This document shows positions 26,366 to 36,972 of a stretch of 49,379 bases of DNA, piece after piece. This stretch comes from Prochlorococcus sp. AG-459-B06 (lineage in GTDB: Bacteria > Cyanobacteriota > Cyanobacteriia > PCC-6307 > Cyanobiaceae): the NCBI GenBank assembly GCA_003209475.1, contig QCQY01000010.1, positions 1-49,379 on the forward strand, read 5' to 3'. The notes below the pieces were generated by a model. The model saw only the letters and a program-made list of their open reading frames with translations. It was not told the DNA's origin and made no database searches. The stretch's first letter is position 1, and every line of letters begins with the position of its first letter. Position numbers and translations under genes: made by a program.

Positions 26366-27211
26366 ATGCGTAGAAGCTTACGAGATTCGATAGTTGGTTT
26401 TTCCTTATTAGGAGGAATTTTAATATTCACATTTTTTTCTTTTTGGCTAAGAGGAGTTCGATTATCTTCAAAAAATTGGCACCTCTTTGCTGAATTCAAT
26501 AACGCAAGCGGTTTATCAAAAAAATCTCCAGTTACTTACAGAGGAATCTTAGTTGGATCGATAGAAGATATCTTGTTCACGAATGAATCAATTAAAGCAA
26601 AAATAGTTTTAAATAATCCTGATATTATTCTTCCAAGGCCAGCATTTGCAAGAGTAGTTACAAATTCTTTCCTTGGAGGAGATGTACAAGTTGCTTTAGA
26701 AACTAGTGATAAGACAATTCCTAAAAACATTGCAAAACCTATATCCGAAAAATGCGATACCAAGTTAATTATTTGTCAGGGAGACACTATCACAGGTAAA
26801 CAACTATCAAGTCTCTCAAATATAACTAATAGAATTAGCCAACTTCTAAAAGAAACAAATCAAGAAAACTTAATTGAGAACGTCGTCAACTCAATTGACC
26901 AATTTGACAGAACACAAGAAAATCTTGATGAATTAATTTTTTTATCAAAACAAGAACTACAAAGAGTTGAACCACTAATAAAAGAAATGACAATTGCTGC
27001 TAATCATTTGAATAACATTTTGTCTACTATCGATGACAAAGAAACCCTTAATGACATTAAGTTGACAATTAACGCTGCTAAATCTATCTCAACCAAAATA
27101 GATGATATGAGTGATGATTTTGAAAAATTAACACGAGATAAAGAATTAACTAAATCTATAAGAGATTTAACGATTGGACTTTCAAAATTCCTTAACGAAA
27201 TTTATCCCTGA
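26366..27211 (+). CDS. MCE/MlaD-domain substrate-binding protein
   Basis: MCE proteins form hexameric rings that carry phospholipids between membranes. The 281-aa protein has one N-terminal helix (DSIVGFSLLGGILIFTFFSF) that anchors it in the inner membrane, then the MCE domain (LFAEFNNASGLSKKSPVTYR, then GILVGSIEDILF, up to about residue 125). A long helical C-terminal region follows (NRISQLLKETNQENLIENVV and on), likely the coiled helix tube. It is the second gene of a two-gene unit with the ATPase and ends seven bases before the convergent chlD. Confidence 0.9.
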   Translation: MRRSLRDSIVGFSLLGGILIFTFFSFWLRGVRLSSKNWHLFAEFNNASGLSKKSPVTYRGILVGSIEDILFTNESIKAKIVLNNPDIILPRPAFARVVTNSFLGGDVQVALETSDKTIPKNIAKPISEKCDTKLIICQGDTITGKQLSSLSNITNRISQLLKETNQENLIENVVNSIDQFDRTQENLDELIFLSKQELQRVEPLIKEMTIAANHLNNILSTIDDKETLNDIKLTINAAKSISTKIDDMSDDFEKLTRDKELTKSIRDLTIGLSKFLNEIYP

Positions 27212-27218
27212 GAAATAT

Positions 27219-29354
27219 TTAAAATTCATTTATAGCATTTAAAGCCATAGCTGCGATTGCTTTATCTGTGGCTTTTGGCAGTTGGATATATTTACCTTGA
27301 GCTGCCTCTGCTAATTCTTTACCAAATCCGCTTGCTATAAATTTTCTCTCTGTATCAATTACTAAGAGTTTTATCCCAAGCATGGGATATTTTGCAGCGA
27401 TATCTAGAACCTCCTTTTTTAAATTGACATTTTCATTGTCATTATCTTTTCCCTCAACGTTATTTTGTCCTAGAGATAATCCTAATGGAACATTTCCTCT
27501 GCCATCGGTAATCCCAACAACAATCACTTGACCTATATCTCCAGTAGAAAGAGCATTTTTTGCTACTTTGGCTGATTGCGTTAGTCCATGCGCCAGAGGG
27601 GATCCTCCACCACAAGGCATTGTTTCCAATCTTCTTTTTGCAGCAGTTATTGATCTCGTTGGAGGTAAAAGCACTTCGGCCTGATTACCTCTAAAAGGGA
27701 TAAGAGCTACTTCATCTCTATTCTCATATGCCTCTGTCAAAAGTCTTATCACTGCACCTTTAGCGCTTTGCATCCTATTTAAAGCCATAGAGCCACTAGC
27801 ATCAACGAGAAAAATAACCAAAGCACCAGCCTTTTTTTGAAGAAGCTTCGCTCTAAAATCATTTTCTTCAATAACTATTGCTTTATTAGGATTCCTTAGT
27901 CTTCTCGATTTTTGATAAGGAGCGGCAGCTCGAAGAGTAGCATCTACAGCAATTCTTTTTACTTTTCCTCTTGGAATTATAGGTTTCACATATCTTCCTC
28001 TACTATCACTAAATATCACTGATCTACTTCCACTATTTCCTGCTTTTGCCTTAGCTGATGAAAAAAGTAATAAATCAGGATCGACCATACATGCCTCAGG
28101 ATCTAGTATAAATTCTTCAGGTATTTCAGGATTAGATTCTTCTTCTCCATCAGAATTATCTTCTTCTTGTTCTTTGTCCTGCTCATTATCATTTTCATTA
28201 GTATCAGGTTCAGACTCTTCATTGTTTGATTGAGGTGGGGGCGGCGGACTCTGATCCTCTGGAGGTGGCGGTTGAATATCATCATTTTCAGGGGGTATTT
28301 GCATCGCTCTTGGAAGAATAACTAGTCTTACTGCGACTTTTAAGTCCTCAGAGTTAACATTCTCATCACCTCGAAGAGCTGCATTTGCCTTAGCAACTCT
28401 TACTGCAAACAATTCTGATCTGTGCCCCTCTACACCGCCTCTGAGAGCTTCATTAACTAAATAGGTTATTTGCTCTGTTGTTATTTTTACTTCCTTAAGC
28501 CATTGCCTCGCCAAAATTAATTGTGTGGATAAATTATCTGATTCTTCAGACCACTTTTCTGAAAATTTAATATTATTTTCTGCGTGTGACAACACAGATT
28601 TTGTAATCTCCACTCTTTGAGCATTATCAATAGATTGATCTGCAGAAAGAACAATTGCAAAACGATCTAAAACATGGTCTCTTAAAGCTCCTTCTTCAGG
28701 ATTATAAGTCGCTATTAAAAGGGTCTTACAAGGATGAGAAAGGCTTAAACCATCTCTTTCAATATTATTTTGCTCTCTTCCTATAGCTTCAAGAATTAAA
28801 TTCACAATACCATCATCCAATAAATTTATATCGTCTACATACAGAACACCTCTGTGAGCTTCTGCTAAAATTCCAGGCTGAAACACTTGTTCTCCCGTAC
28901 TTAATGAGGCAGCGACATCAATTGATCCAACAAGTCTATCTTCAGTTATACCGATGGGAACTTGAATAAATGGTGCCTCTTTTACTTTTTTTGGAATTTC
29001 ATCAATTTGATTCAAATAATCACTTCCAATTACCTCCTCTAACAATTTATTAGTACTAATATCCCATTCCTCTGGTTTATCGGGATCTAGGTTCCTACCG
29101 ATAGGTCTTAATGAAGTATTACTATTTCTCTTAGATAGTGTTTCCAGTATTGATTCATTATCTAATACCTCCACAGGAGGGAGTAAAGTATGCAAACCCC
29201 GAGCTAATACTGACTTACCAGTACCTCTTCCGCCAGCGATAATCACTCCTCCTAAACTCGGATCAACTGCTGCCAAAAGCAAAGATAATTTCAATAAGCT
29301 ATGACCCGTAATTGCCGCCAAAGGAAAAGCTCTAAAAGAATCATTTGAGTTCAT
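27219..29354 (-). CDS. chlD: Magnesium chelatase subunit ChlD
   Basis: ChlD, with ChlI and ChlH, inserts Mg into protoporphyrin IX at the start of chlorophyll synthesis. The ATG at 29354 gives [18 protein letters not shown] and 711 aa. A TTG at 29402 would add 16 residues and crowd the divergent folK. An AAA+ domain ([20 protein letters not shown], then [20 protein letters not shown]) is joined by a proline-rich then acidic linker (about residues 365-420) to a C-terminal vWA domain with MIDAS motif [19 protein letters not shown]. Domain order and length are typical. Confidence 0.97.
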   Translation of the reverse strand: MNSNDSFRAFPLAAITGHSLLKLSLLLAAVDPSLGGVIIAGGRGTGKSVLARGLHTLLPPVEVLDNESILETLSKRNSNTSLRPIGRNLDPDKPEEWDISTNKLLEEVIGSDYLNQIDEIPKKVKEAPFIQVPIGITEDRLVGSIDVAASLSTGEQVFQPGILAEAHRGVLYVDDINLLDDGIVNLILEAIGREQNNIERDGLSLSHPCKTLLIATYNPEEGALRDHVLDRFAIVLSADQSIDNAQRVEITKSVLSHAENNIKFSEKWSEESDNLSTQLILARQWLKEVKITTEQITYLVNEALRGGVEGHRSELFAVRVAKANAALRGDENVNSEDLKVAVRLVILPRAMQIPPENDDIQPPPPEDQSPPPPPQSNNEESEPDTNENDNEQDKEQEEDNSDGEEESNPEIPEEFILDPEACMVDPDLLLFSSAKAKAGNSGSRSVIFSDSRGRYVKPIIPRGKVKRIAVDATLRAAAPYQKSRRLRNPNKAIVIEENDFRAKLLQKKAGALVIFLVDASGSMALNRMQSAKGAVIRLLTEAYENRDEVALIPFRGNQAEVLLPPTRSITAAKRRLETMPCGGGSPLAHGLTQSAKVAKNALSTGDIGQVIVVGITDGRGNVPLGLSLGQNNVEGKDNDNENVNLKKEVLDIAAKYPMLGIKLLVIDTERKFIASGFGKELAEAAQGKYIQLPKATDKAIAAMALNAINEF

Positions 29355-29450
29355 TAAATCTTGTATTTCTCCTTTTTCTTTTAACTCGGGGTTCAAAATC
29401 AATTTAAAAATGCCTGATATAGAATTTATCCAATAACTTTGTTTTTTGTA

Positions 29451-30014
29451 GTGAAATTATCAAATCTTAATATCAAAAATGGACTATGTATATCCCTCGG
29501 AGCAAATATTGATAGTAAATTCGGAAGCCCTCTTGAGTCACTATTAATTTGCAAACCAAAAATAGAGGAAATAATTAATGAGTGGGGAGATAGTTCCAAC
29601 AAAAAAAAAGAAGAGAAAAGCAAATTTCATGCAAACTTTTTTTGGTCTTCAATTTATGAGACATTACCCCATGGTGTTGAAAATGAGCAGCCAAATTATT
29701 TAAATACTTTATTAATTATAAAAAGTAATTCTTTTCCTGAACCATCAAATAAAAACGCGAAATTACTTTTAAAAGAGCTAAAAAAGTTAGAGAGATTTTT
29801 CGGAAGAGAAAAGACGCCAAAGGGTAAAAAATGGCTATCAAGATGTCTAGATTTAGATATTCTTTGGTGGGAAGATTTTCATATGGTTGACGCGGAATTA
29901 ACATTACCTCACCCTAGATTCATGAATCGGAATTTCGTTATTACACCACTATCTGAAATCTTAAGTAGAAGTCAAAAAATCATAAAGTTTGATGACCCAA
30001 AATGGTCTATATAA
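29451..30014 (+). CDS. folK: Hydroxymethyldihydropterin pyrophosphokinase FolK
   Basis: FolK transfers pyrophosphate from ATP to 6-hydroxymethyl-dihydropterin in folate synthesis. The product has the N-terminal [38 protein letters not shown] with LNTLLIIKS, and the signature [17 protein letters not shown] with [20 protein letters not shown]. The length, about 187 aa from GTG at 29451, is normal; a TTG at 29439 in frame is an alternative. It is divergent from chlD with a short shared promoter region. Confidence 0.92.
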   Translation: MKLSNLNIKNGLCISLGANIDSKFGSPLESLLICKPKIEEIINEWGDSSNKKKEEKSKFHANFFWSSIYETLPHGVENEQPNYLNTLLIIKSNSFPEPSNKNAKLLLKELKKLERFFGREKTPKGKKWLSRCLDLDILWWEDFHMVDAELTLPHPRFMNRNFVITPLSEILSRSQKIIKFDDPKWSI

Positions 30015-30065
30015 ATGATTTACAAAACCAAAAAATAACTGTTAGGCTGTTTTTATTTAAAAATT

Positions 30066-30629
30066 ATGGGCAACAAAAACCTTATAAAAAAATCCATTTT
30101 TAAAGAAAAAATATCTGAGTTAAAGTCAAAAAAATTTATTTTCGAAATAAATAGAATTGAGCTTCCAAATGGACATGAAGGTGAATATGGATACATTAAG
30201 CATCCTGGCGCAGCATTAGCTGTACCTTTTACAAAAGACAATAAAGTTATCATTCTACGGCAATATAGATTTGCTGTTTCAAGGTATTTATTAGAATTTC
30301 CAGCAGGTACCTTAGAAATAGGTGAAACACCTATTAATTCAATTAAAAGAGAAATACAAGAAGAGACTGGATTCTGTGCAAACAAATGGGATGAACTAGG
30401 AACTCTTGTCCCTGCTCCTGGTTATGCAGATGAAGAAATTTATTTATTTTTAGCTCGTGATTTAAACAAACTCAATTCCGAGGTTAAAGGAGATTTAGAT
30501 GAAGATATAGAAGTATTAATTTTAGATCCCGACGAACTAGATAATCTTATTTCTAGTGGGGATGAAATTCTTGACGCAAAAACCGTGACGGCTTGGTTTA
30601 GAGCTAAACAATTTTTAGATAAATTATGA
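30066..30629 (+). CDS. Nudix hydrolase, ADP-ribose pyrophosphatase type
   Basis: Nudix enzymes of this kind split ADP-ribose or similar nucleoside diphosphate sugars. The 187-aa product has a Nudix box GTLEIGETPINSIKREIQEE with TGF near residue 81, preceded by the strand pair VIILRQYRFAVSRYLLEFPA typical of ADPRases and followed by LVPAPGYADEEIYLFLARDL. Its stop overlaps the photolyase start as ATGA, so the two are coupled. A role in DNA-damage or NAD turnover alongside photolyase is inference. Confidence 0.9.
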   Translation: MGNKNLIKKSIFKEKISELKSKKFIFEINRIELPNGHEGEYGYIKHPGAALAVPFTKDNKVIILRQYRFAVSRYLLEFPAGTLEIGETPINSIKREIQEETGFCANKWDELGTLVPAPGYADEEIYLFLARDLNKLNSEVKGDLDEDIEVLILDPDELDNLISSGDEILDAKTVTAWFRAKQFLDKL

Positions 30630-32062
30630 ATAAACCTAGAATACTTTTTTGGCATAGAAAGGATTTAAGAATATTTGATAATCAAGCTTTAATCAAAGCA
30701 TTTTCATTATCAAATGCTATTACTTCAACTTATATATTTGATAAAAATTACTCACACGATTTCAATGCAAGTTCAAGAGCTTGGTTTCTAGGAAATTCGC
30801 TTCAAGAATTAGGAAATAATTGGAAAAAAATGGGTAGTAGATTAGTTATGGAAGAAGGAGATCCAGTATTAATAATTCCTCAATTAGCAAAGAAAATAGA
30901 TGCTAAATTTGTTTTTTGGAATAGATCAATTGAACCTTATGAGATTAATCGCGATTTACAAATAAAAAAAAATTTAAAAGAACAAAATATTCAAGTTATT
31001 GAAACTTGGGATCACTTATTACTAGAACCTTTAAAAATATTTTCAGGGAATAATAATCCTTATTCAGTTTATGGACCTTTTTATAAAAACCTTAAATCAA
31101 AAATGAATTTATTAGGTTCATATAAACAAGATAAAGTTGTTTTCCAGTTTAAAGATATAGATAATAAACTCAAAGAAAGTAAGACAATAAATTTATCTGA
31201 TTCGGTTCTAGAGAAATTTATCAAAAATATCAAATTTCCTGGTTCGAATATTTGTCCATGCAGACCTGGAGAGAATGCTGCAGAAACATTATTAGAAAAC
31301 TTCATTAACGAAAACAAAATATATTCTTACAATTCTGCAAGAGATTTTCCTTCCCAAAATGGAACATCATTTCTAAGTGCATCTCTCAGATTCGGCACCA
31401 TCAGCATTAGAAAAGTTTGGAACGCCACATTAAATTTAAATTTAGATTTTGCAAATCAAGAAAATTATCTATCAATTGAAACTTGGCAAAAAGAACTTGT
31501 TTGGCGTGAATTTTATCAACATTGCTTATTCCATTTCCCAGAGCTAGAGAAAGGTCCATATAGAAAAAAATGGGATCACTTTCCATGGCAAAACAATGAT
31601 GAATGGTTTCAACATTGGAGCAACGGAGAGACCGGAGTACCTATAGTTGATGCTGCAATGCGTCAACTAAATAGAACTGGCTGGATGCATAACAGATGCA
31701 GGATGATAGTTGCTTCATTTCTGGTAAAAGATCTTATGTGCAGTTGGCAAATGGGCGAGAAAAAATTTATGGAGACATTGGTTGATGGAGACTTAGCTGC
31801 AAATAATGGGGGATGGCAGTGGAGCGCCAGTAGCGGTATGGATCCAAAACCACTTAGAATTTTCAATCCATATACCCAAGCAAAAAAATTTGATCCTATT
31901 TGCGAATATATAAAATATTGGATTCCTGAATTATCTAAAGTTTCAAATTCAGAATTATTGAACGGGGAGATATCTAATTTAGAAAAAAATAATTATTCAA
32001 GCCCTATTGTCAATCACAACATACAACAAAGATTATTTAAATCACTTTATGCTGAAATTTGA
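30626..32062 (+). CDS. phrB: Class I cyclobutane pyrimidine dimer photolyase
   Basis: Photolyase uses blue light and FAD to split UV-induced pyrimidine dimers. The 478-aa protein has the N-terminal antenna domain (ILFWHRKDLRIFDNQAL) and the FAD-binding domain with WQKELVWREFYQHCLFHFP near residue 286 and NGETGVPIVDAAMRQLNRTG. MHNRCRMIVASFLVKDLM follows, then the closing AANNGGWQWSASSGMDPKPL. Length fits the PhrB class. It overlaps the upstream Nudix gene by four bases and the convergent aminotransferase by 16 bp. Confidence 0.95.
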   Translation: MNKPRILFWHRKDLRIFDNQALIKAFSLSNAITSTYIFDKNYSHDFNASSRAWFLGNSLQELGNNWKKMGSRLVMEEGDPVLIIPQLAKKIDAKFVFWNRSIEPYEINRDLQIKKNLKEQNIQVIETWDHLLLEPLKIFSGNNNPYSVYGPFYKNLKSKMNLLGSYKQDKVVFQFKDIDNKLKESKTINLSDSVLEKFIKNIKFPGSNICPCRPGENAAETLLENFINENKIYSYNSARDFPSQNGTSFLSASLRFGTISIRKVWNATLNLNLDFANQENYLSIETWQKELVWREFYQHCLFHFPELEKGPYRKKWDHFPWQNNDEWFQHWSNGETGVPIVDAAMRQLNRTGWMHNRCRMIVASFLVKDLMCSWQMGEKKFMETLVDGDLAANNGGWQWSASSGMDPKPLRIFNPYTQAKKFDPICEYIKYWIPELSKVSNSELLNGEISNLEKNNYSSPIVNHNIQQRLFKSLYAEI

Positions 32063-33252
32063 ATTTCCTTTATACAATTCTTTAAAACTTTATTTAAATT
32101 TTCTGCTATATAAGCTTGCTCTTCATAAGAAATTTCAGGAAACATTGGCAGACTAAGAACTTCTGTACAAATTCTCTCTGTATTTATGAGTTTTGTTCTA
32201 GAAAAATTTTTATTTTTGTAAGCTATTTGTGCGTGTATTGGAATTGGATAATAAATTATTGAATTAATACCTTTTTCAAAAAGTTGTTGTTTTACCAAAT
32301 TCCTTAAGGAATAGTATTTTTTGCAATCGGTATCAAATAAATTTGAAAAATCTTCATTTAAAAAATAATTATCGTTTCTTAATTTGATGACAAATTGATT
32401 CCAAGAATGGGAAATTGACTCAGAGCTAATTTTTGGAAAACTAATAAATGGATTTTTTTCTAATAAATCAAGGTAATTATTAGCAATTTTTTGGCGATTA
32501 TTAATCCACTTTTTAATATATTTAATTTTAATATTTAATATGGCAGCTTGAATGGTATCAAGTCTGCTGTTATATCCAATTTGGGTATGGTGATATCTTA
32601 TTGGGCTGCCATGAACAGCCAGTTCTCTAATTTTTTTGGCAATCTTCTGATCTGATGTTGTTACTGCCCCACCATCTCCAGCAGCTCCTAAATTTTTAGT
32701 AGGGAAAAAGCTAAAACAACCTATATCACCGATACTACCAACTTTGGAATTTTCCCACATTGTGCACGTAGCCTGTGCACAATCTTCGATTACTTTTAAA
32801 TCATATTTCTTGGCCAAAGATTTTATTAAGGTCATATTCACTGCATTCCCAAATAGATGAACTGGCATAATTGCCTTGGTATTAGAATTTATTTCTTGTT
32901 CTATTAGTTCAGGATTAATGAGATAAGTTTCTGGATCTATATCTACCAAAACAGGATTAGCACCAACTGCACTAATAGCCTCTGCAGTCGCAAAAAAGCT
33001 AAAAGATGAGGTAATAACTTCATCACCCACACCAATATCTAATGCTCGCAAAGCTAATACTAAAGCATCAGTTCCACTATTACATCCAATAGTATTTTCA
33101 ACACCAATCAGATTAGAAAAACTCTCCTCAAATTTGGCAATTTCTTGTCCTCCAATATACTGACCGCCTTTTAAAACTTTAGAAACCTCACTCTCAATTT
33201 CTAAGCCAATTTCTTGGTACTGCCTATTTAAAGTAAATGGAGGTATCTGCAT
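32047..33252 (-). CDS. DegT/DnrJ/EryC1/StrS-family PLP aminotransferase
   Basis: Enzymes of this family transaminate nucleotide-linked keto sugars for surface polysaccharides. The 401-aa product shows the PLP-pocket segment IGCNSGTDALVLALRALDIG near residue 55, SSFSFFATAEAISAVGANPV with LVDIDPETY, KVIEDCAQATC, and the lysine motif CFSFFPTKNLGAAGDGGAV with catalytic Lys. The downstream PIRYHHTQIGYNSRLDTIQA is typical. The sugar substrate cannot be read. No other sugar-nucleotide genes are adjacent, so this is an isolated copy. Confidence 0.9.
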   Translation of the reverse strand: MQIPPFTLNRQYQEIGLEIESEVSKVLKGGQYIGGQEIAKFEESFSNLIGVENTIGCNSGTDALVLALRALDIGVGDEVITSSFSFFATAEAISAVGANPVLVDIDPETYLINPELIEQEINSNTKAIMPVHLFGNAVNMTLIKSLAKKYDLKVIEDCAQATCTMWENSKVGSIGDIGCFSFFPTKNLGAAGDGGAVTTSDQKIAKKIRELAVHGSPIRYHHTQIGYNSRLDTIQAAILNIKIKYIKKWINNRQKIANNYLDLLEKNPFISFPKISSESISHSWNQFVIKLRNDNYFLNEDFSNLFDTDCKKYYSLRNLVKQQLFEKGINSIIYYPIPIHAQIAYKNKNFSRTKLINTERICTEVLSLPMFPEISYEEQAYIAENLNKVLKNCIKEIQISA

Positions 33253-33305
33253 AGTGAATATATTAACCCTAAACCATATTTCTATGGGTAAAAAAAATTT
33301 TTAAT

Positions 33306-33899
33306 TCAATTAAACCAACTTGGTTCTTTACCAGGAGTCCATTTTATATTGCATCCTAAAGAAGGCGTCTGATTTAAAGGATAAGAATTATCTTGATTCA
33401 AATCTTTTACAGCAGAGTGTAAATCTTTTCCAGAAAGAGGGATATTATTACCTGGTCTACTATCGTCTAATTGGCCATGATAAAACAATAAAAAATCACC
33501 ATCTCCTTCATTTGAAAAAAGATAAAAATCTGGGGTACAAGCCGCTTTTAATTCCTTAGCAAAATTTTGATTTTCATCATATAGATAAGGAAAACTCCAT
33601 CCCTGTGATTGTGCTTGTAATCTCAAATTTTTAGGAGAATCTGAAGGATGAGTGATAATATTATTACTAGAAATTGCAACTGTTTGAACTGTATTTTCAA
33701 TTTCTTTACTTAAGGTGAAAATTTGATTCTCAATATATTTAACAAATGGGCAATGGGCACAAATAAACATTAAAAGTAAATGCCGATTATCTAGATTATG
33801 AGAATTAAAATATTCTTTTTTTGAAGAATTAGCATTTAACATTTGGAAATTAGGTAAATGAAAACCTAATTCCAAAACCATAGAGTTTGTTCTGACCAT
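33306..33899 (-). CDS. Thioredoxin-fold redoxin (AhpC/TSA-like)
   Basis: The ATG at 33899 gives MVRTNSMVLELGFHLPNFQM and 197 aa. The open frame extends 20 codons upstream, but that part looks like a non-coding leader. The core LLLMFICAHCPFVKYIENQI holds a CxxC pair (CAHC) with PFV in place of the usual GPC, followed by VAISSNNIITHPSDSPKNL, FPYLYDENQNFAKELKAACT and PDFYLF. These are features of the redoxin or AhpC/TSA superfamily. It is probably a cytosolic disulfide reductase or peroxide-handling protein; the substrate is unknown. Confidence 0.82.
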   Translation of the reverse strand: MVRTNSMVLELGFHLPNFQMLNANSSKKEYFNSHNLDNRHLLLMFICAHCPFVKYIENQIFTLSKEIENTVQTVAISSNNIITHPSDSPKNLRLQAQSQGWSFPYLYDENQNFAKELKAACTPDFYLFSNEGDGDFLLFYHGQLDDSRPGNNIPLSGKDLHSAVKDLNQDNSYPLNQTPSLGCNIKWTPGKEPSWFN

Positions 33900-34004
33900 G
33901 TTAAAGTTAAAAATTCTTTGATATTTGAAAATTATTGTATATTTTGCAGTAATCCGCAAAGATAGGTACTTTCATATAGGAGAATAATAGAAATAATAAA
34001 CAAA

Positions 34005-34787
34005 ATGCTTCTAAATCTAACTGGCAAAAAAATTCTTGTTACAGGAATTGCCAACAATCGTTCAATAGCATGGGGTATCGCTCAACAACTTTCAAAAGCT
34101 GGCGCAGAACTTGGAATCACATATTTGCCTGATGATAAGGGAAGATTCGAGTCTAAAGTTAGAGAACTAACTGAACCTTTAAACCCATCGTTATTTTTGC
34201 CTCTTGATGTTCAAAATCCAGCTCAAATTGAAGAAATCTTTAAAAATATAAAAGACAATTGGGGGCAAATTGACGGATTAGTGCACTGCCTAGCATTTGC
34301 AGGACGCGATGAATTGATTGGGGATTATAGTGCTACCACTTCAGAGGGTTTTGATAGGGCTCTTAATATAAGTGCGTATTCGTTAGCACCTTTATGTAAA
34401 GCAGCAAAACCACTTTTTAGTGATGGTGCTGGAGTTGTCTCATTAACTTATTTAGGATCAGAAAGGGCGATTCCTAATTATAACGTGATGGGAGTTGCTA
34501 AAGCAGCTTTAGAAGCTTCAGTAAGATATCTTTCTGCAGAACTTGGTCCCGAAAAACAAGTCAGAGTTAACGCAATAAGTGCTGGGCCTATAAGAACACT
34601 TGCGAGTTCTGCTATAGGTGGCATTTTAGATATGATTCACAATGTTGAAGAAAAGGCTCCTTTACGCAGAACAGTCACTCAAAAAGAAGTAGGTAATACT
34701 GCCGCTTTTTTATTGAGTGATCTCTCTAGCGGCATTTCAGGCCAAACAATTTATGTTGATGCGGGTTACTGCATTAATGGAATGTAA
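34005..34787 (+). CDS. fabI: Enoyl-[acyl-carrier-protein] reductase FabI
   Basis: FabI is the last step of each fatty acid elongation cycle and uses NAD(P)H. The 260-aa product starts MLLNLTGKKILVTGIANNRS and shows SIAWGIAQQLSKAGAELGIT, GLVHCLAFAGRDELIGDYSA with TTSEGFDRALNISAYS, and the active-site Y-x6-K segment of NYNVMGVAKAALEASVRYLS. It ends with SAGPIRTLASSAI and QTIYVDAGYCINGM. TAGGAG lies upstream as a possible ribosome-binding site. hisB follows after 20 bp. Confidence 0.96.
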   Translation: MLLNLTGKKILVTGIANNRSIAWGIAQQLSKAGAELGITYLPDDKGRFESKVRELTEPLNPSLFLPLDVQNPAQIEEIFKNIKDNWGQIDGLVHCLAFAGRDELIGDYSATTSEGFDRALNISAYSLAPLCKAAKPLFSDGAGVVSLTYLGSERAIPNYNVMGVAKAALEASVRYLSAELGPEKQVRVNAISAGPIRTLASSAIGGILDMIHNVEEKAPLRRTVTQKEVGNTAAFLLSDLSSGISGQTIYVDAGYCINGM

Positions 34788-34807
34788 ACTAAGTTTTTTG
34801 CATAAAA

Positions 34808-35413
34808 ATGTCATCTCTAAGGCAATCTGAAATAAAAAGAAAAACGAATGAAACAGAAATTTCTGTATTTATAAACTTAGATGGAAATGGAATTTCTGAG
34901 ATTGATACCGGGATACCATTCTTAGATCATATGCTTCATCAAATATCCAGTCATGGTTTGTTCGATTTAAAAATAAAAGCAATAGGAGATACCCATATTG
35001 ATGATCATCATACAAATGAAGATGTAGGAATCGCATTAGGCAAGGCATTTTCAAAAGCCTTGGGAGAAAGAAAAGGAATAAGCAGATTTGGACATTTTTT
35101 TGCCCCATTAGATGAAGCATTAGTTCAAGTCACTTTAGACTGCTCTGGCAGACCGCATCTATCTTATGATCTTCAATTAAGAGCCCCTAGAATAGGAAAT
35201 TATGATACTGAACTAGTAAAAGAGTTTTTTATTGCCTTTGTAAATAACAGTGGCATTACTCTGCATATTAATCAAATAAGAGGTAGTAATTCACATCATA
35301 TAGTTGAGGCTTGCTTTAAAGCTTTTTCACGAGCAATGAGAATGGCTACTGAAATAGATCTAAGAAGATCTGATTCAATTCCAAGCAGTAAAGGAATGCT
35401 AGAAAATCAATAA
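34808..35413 (+). CDS. hisB: Imidazoleglycerol-phosphate dehydratase HisB
   Basis: HisB carries out step six of histidine synthesis. The 201-aa product has [20 protein letters not shown] near residue 27, the metal-binding [18 protein letters not shown] with paired histidines near residue 62, and a second metal motif [20 protein letters not shown] near residue 160. It is a stand-alone dehydratase without the E. coli phosphatase domain, as usual in cyanobacteria. It probably shares a transcript with fabI. Confidence 0.97.
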   Translation: MSSLRQSEIKRKTNETEISVFINLDGNGISEIDTGIPFLDHMLHQISSHGLFDLKIKAIGDTHIDDHHTNEDVGIALGKAFSKALGERKGISRFGHFFAPLDEALVQVTLDCSGRPHLSYDLQLRAPRIGNYDTELVKEFFIAFVNNSGITLHINQIRGSNSHHIVEACFKAFSRAMRMATEIDLRRSDSIPSSKGMLENQ

Positions 35414-35485
35414 AATAGGAATTTTTTCGAATCAGCCACAATTCAGTTGATTTTTGGCGAATATAGATAAAGTAATAATTTTGTT

Positions 35486-36970
35486 GTGACAAATTTACAA
35501 GATAAAAAAATTGGTGAATTTAAAAGTTTTAATAAAGAAGATTGGTCAAGTGCGTATCAAAACGTAGAAAAAGAGCTAACCAAGGAGCATCTTAAAATTC
35601 GCAAAGGTAATAATATTAAAAATTTAAATGGAACATTATTAAGAAATGGACCAGGAATATTAGAGAGAGGTGGACAATGGGTACATCATCCATTTGATGG
35701 TGATGGAATGATAACATCCATAAAATTCGAAAATGGTCAGCCATTTTTAACAAATAGATTTGTTAAAACTAAAGGCTATTTGGAAGAAGAAAAAATAAAT
35801 AAATTTATTTATAGAGGTGTTTTTGGGACACAAAAAAATGGAGGAATTTTAAATAATGCATTAGATCTAAAATTCAAAAATATCGCTAATACTCATGTCG
35901 TTAAATTAGGAGATGAAATTCTCGCATTATGGGAAGCAGCCGGTCCACATGCAATGGATCCTGATAGTCTTGACACTATTGGTTTAACAACATTAAAAGG
36001 GGTACTCAAACCTAACGAAGCATTTAGTGCCCATCCCAAAACAGATTTAAACTCAAACGTATCTTCTGAACTTTTAGTCACTTTTGGAGTACAAACCGGG
36101 CCAAAAAGTTCCATTAGATTAATGGAATTTAATAATGCTGGTGCAAATTCTGGAGAGCTCATTTTCGACAGAAAAGATACCTTTAATGGCTTTGCATTCC
36201 TTCATGATTTCGCAATTACAACTAATTGGGCAATATTTTTACAGAATGCTATTGATTTCAATCCTCTTCCATTTGTAATGGGTCAAAGAGGAGCAGCACA
36301 ATGTCTAAAGTCAAACCCAAATAAAAAAGCAAAGTTTTTTATTATCCCTAGAGAAAGTGGATTATTTAGAGGTCAGCCCCCTATAACAATAGATGCTCCA
36401 GAAGGATTCGTTTTTCATCATGTAAATGCATTTGAAAAAGATTCCAAAATCGTATTAGATAGTATTTTTTATGATGATTTCCCATCAGTTGGTCCAGATG
36501 AGAATTTTAGGGATATTGACTTTGATAAATATCCAGAAGGAAAACTGAAAAGATCAATTATCGATCTCAAGAAAAAAACTAGTGAACTTGAAACTTTAAG
36601 TGAACAATGTTGTGAATTTGCTGTTGTTAATCCTAAAAACTTAGGATTAACAGCAACTTTTAGTTGGATGGCAAGCACATCGCAAAATCTGGGTAACGCT
36701 CCACTTCAAGCAATAAAAAAAATAAATTTAATTTCTAATGAAGAGATTTCTTGGTCAGCAGGTCCAAGAGGATTCGTAAGTGAACCAATAATGGTACCAT
36801 CAGAAAACTCTTCAAAAGAAGATGAGGGATTTTTATTTATTCTTCTATGGAACGGAGAAAGAAGAGGAAGTGATTTAGTGATATTAGACGCAAAAGACTT
36901 AAAAGAATTAGCTATTTATGAATTACCCATTTCAATTCCTCATGGGCTTCATGGATCTTGGATTAATTAA
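35486..36970 (+). CDS. Carotenoid cleavage oxygenase family protein
   Basis: These RPE65-related non-heme iron enzymes split carotenoids or apocarotenoids at a double bond. The 494-aa product contains the family features LLRNGPGILERGGQWVHHPF with DGDGMITSI and has the four iron-ligand histidine contexts NTHVVKLGDE/AAGPHAMDPD, FAFLHDFAITTNW, GFVFHHVNAFEK and the C-terminal IPHGLHGSW. Cyanobacterial members include apocarotenoid-15,15'-oxygenase; the substrate cannot be told from sequence. Start is GTG at 35486. It ends two bases before the convergent rdgB. Confidence 0.92.
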   Translation: MTNLQDKKIGEFKSFNKEDWSSAYQNVEKELTKEHLKIRKGNNIKNLNGTLLRNGPGILERGGQWVHHPFDGDGMITSIKFENGQPFLTNRFVKTKGYLEEEKINKFIYRGVFGTQKNGGILNNALDLKFKNIANTHVVKLGDEILALWEAAGPHAMDPDSLDTIGLTTLKGVLKPNEAFSAHPKTDLNSNVSSELLVTFGVQTGPKSSIRLMEFNNAGANSGELIFDRKDTFNGFAFLHDFAITTNWAIFLQNAIDFNPLPFVMGQRGAAQCLKSNPNKKAKFFIIPRESGLFRGQPPITIDAPEGFVFHHVNAFEKDSKIVLDSIFYDDFPSVGPDENFRDIDFDKYPEGKLKRSIIDLKKKTSELETLSEQCCEFAVVNPKNLGLTATFSWMASTSQNLGNAPLQAIKKINLISNEEISWSAGPRGFVSEPIMVPSENSSKEDEGFLFILLWNGERRGSDLVILDAKDLKELAIYELPISIPHGLHGSWIN

Positions 36971-36972
36971 AT

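Noticed and set aside
28103-28285. 60-aa lysine- and isoleucine-rich frame in the chlD linker region
   Set aside because: Shadow of the proline-rich and acidic ChlD linker read in another frame.
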